Shown here: in pieces, positions 13,721-13,798 of the stretch
Position numbering within the stretch: position 1 is the first letter of the stretch
Layout of the letters: each line of letters opens with the position of its first letter
Assembly (NCBI GenBank): GCA_900770265.1
Contig: CAAGJR010000247.1
Span: 1 to 13,798, forward strand
DNA length: 13,798 nt
Direction of reading: 5' to 3'
From: an uncultured Acidaminococcus sp.
Lineage (GTDB): Bacteria > Bacillota > Negativicutes > Acidaminococcales > Acidaminococcaceae
Translations under genes and position numbers: made by a program
Notes under the pieces: model-generated
Told to the model about the DNA's origin: nothing
The model's database searches: none
Seen by the model: only the letters and a program-made list of their open reading frames with translations

Positions 13721-13798
13721 CGGTCGAGTTCTGCGTTTCTTGGCGGGCGCACCGGGCGGGATCGCTCCGCGACCCTTGGTGCGCCCCTACGGAGTATA
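13721..13798 (+). repeat. Modular hairpin repeat, copy B2 (reaches window edge)
   Basis: It has the same frame as A1: a related left flank (13721-13745), arms GGCGCACC (13746-13753) and GGTGCGCC (13778-13785), and the tail CCTACGGAGTATA. The loop is different, with GGGATCGC/GCGACCC pairing in place of the TTTTGCC stem of A1. Its last 24 nt are identical to 11945-11968. It may continue beyond the window. Confidence 0.75.

Overview
The window looks like chromosomal DNA from a GC-rich anaerobe of the Firmicutes/Negativicutes, most likely near Acidaminococcus or Phascolarctobacterium. This is inferred from the SufU-type Fe-S system, strong AGGAGG ribosome binding sites, two PepD dipeptidases, a GntP permease and protein sequence style; no rRNA or marker tree supports it. 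Every convincing gene is on the minus strand, so transcription runs from high to low coordinates. The long plus-strand ORFs are antisense shadows.

Layout, in order of transcription: (1) 13591-12134, a stand-alone pepD (pepD2) with its own promoter, flanked on both sides by modular hairpin repeats, and ending at a strong terminator near 11781-11807. (2) 11473-7586, a three-gene operon behind a TTGAAA-17-TATAAC promoter whose -10 lies under a perfect 17-bp palindrome. It encodes a divergent GltS-like membrane transporter, an M20D amidohydrolase and a second PepD (pepD1). (3) 7345-5945, a single GntP-family permease with its own promoter and terminator. (4) 5617-598, a sufC-sufB-sufD-sufS-sufU operon with a promoter at 5804-5832, a structured leader of about 180 nt and a terminator at 521-553. 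(5) 443 to the window edge, the first 147 codons of pnp (polynucleotide phosphorylase).

How the genes work together: SufS takes sulfur from cysteine, SufU relays it, and the SufBCD ATPase scaffold builds the clusters. The transporter, amidohydrolase and dipeptidase look like an uptake-and-cleavage unit for a small N-acyl amino acid or peptide. Their product amino acids would suit an amino-acid-fermenting anaerobe, but the substrate cannot be read from the sequence.

The less ordinary content is between the genes. Heptamer tandem arrays (AGTGGYT type and TATGACG type) lie at the 3' ends of four genes plus one spacer. A modular hairpin element occurs with interchangeable loops and compensatory arm changes. 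A plus-strand terminator-like hairpin overlaps the suf promoter without an obvious transcript to end. I found no CRISPR array, tRNA, rRNA, transposase or phage gene, and no clear novel defence or biosynthetic system.
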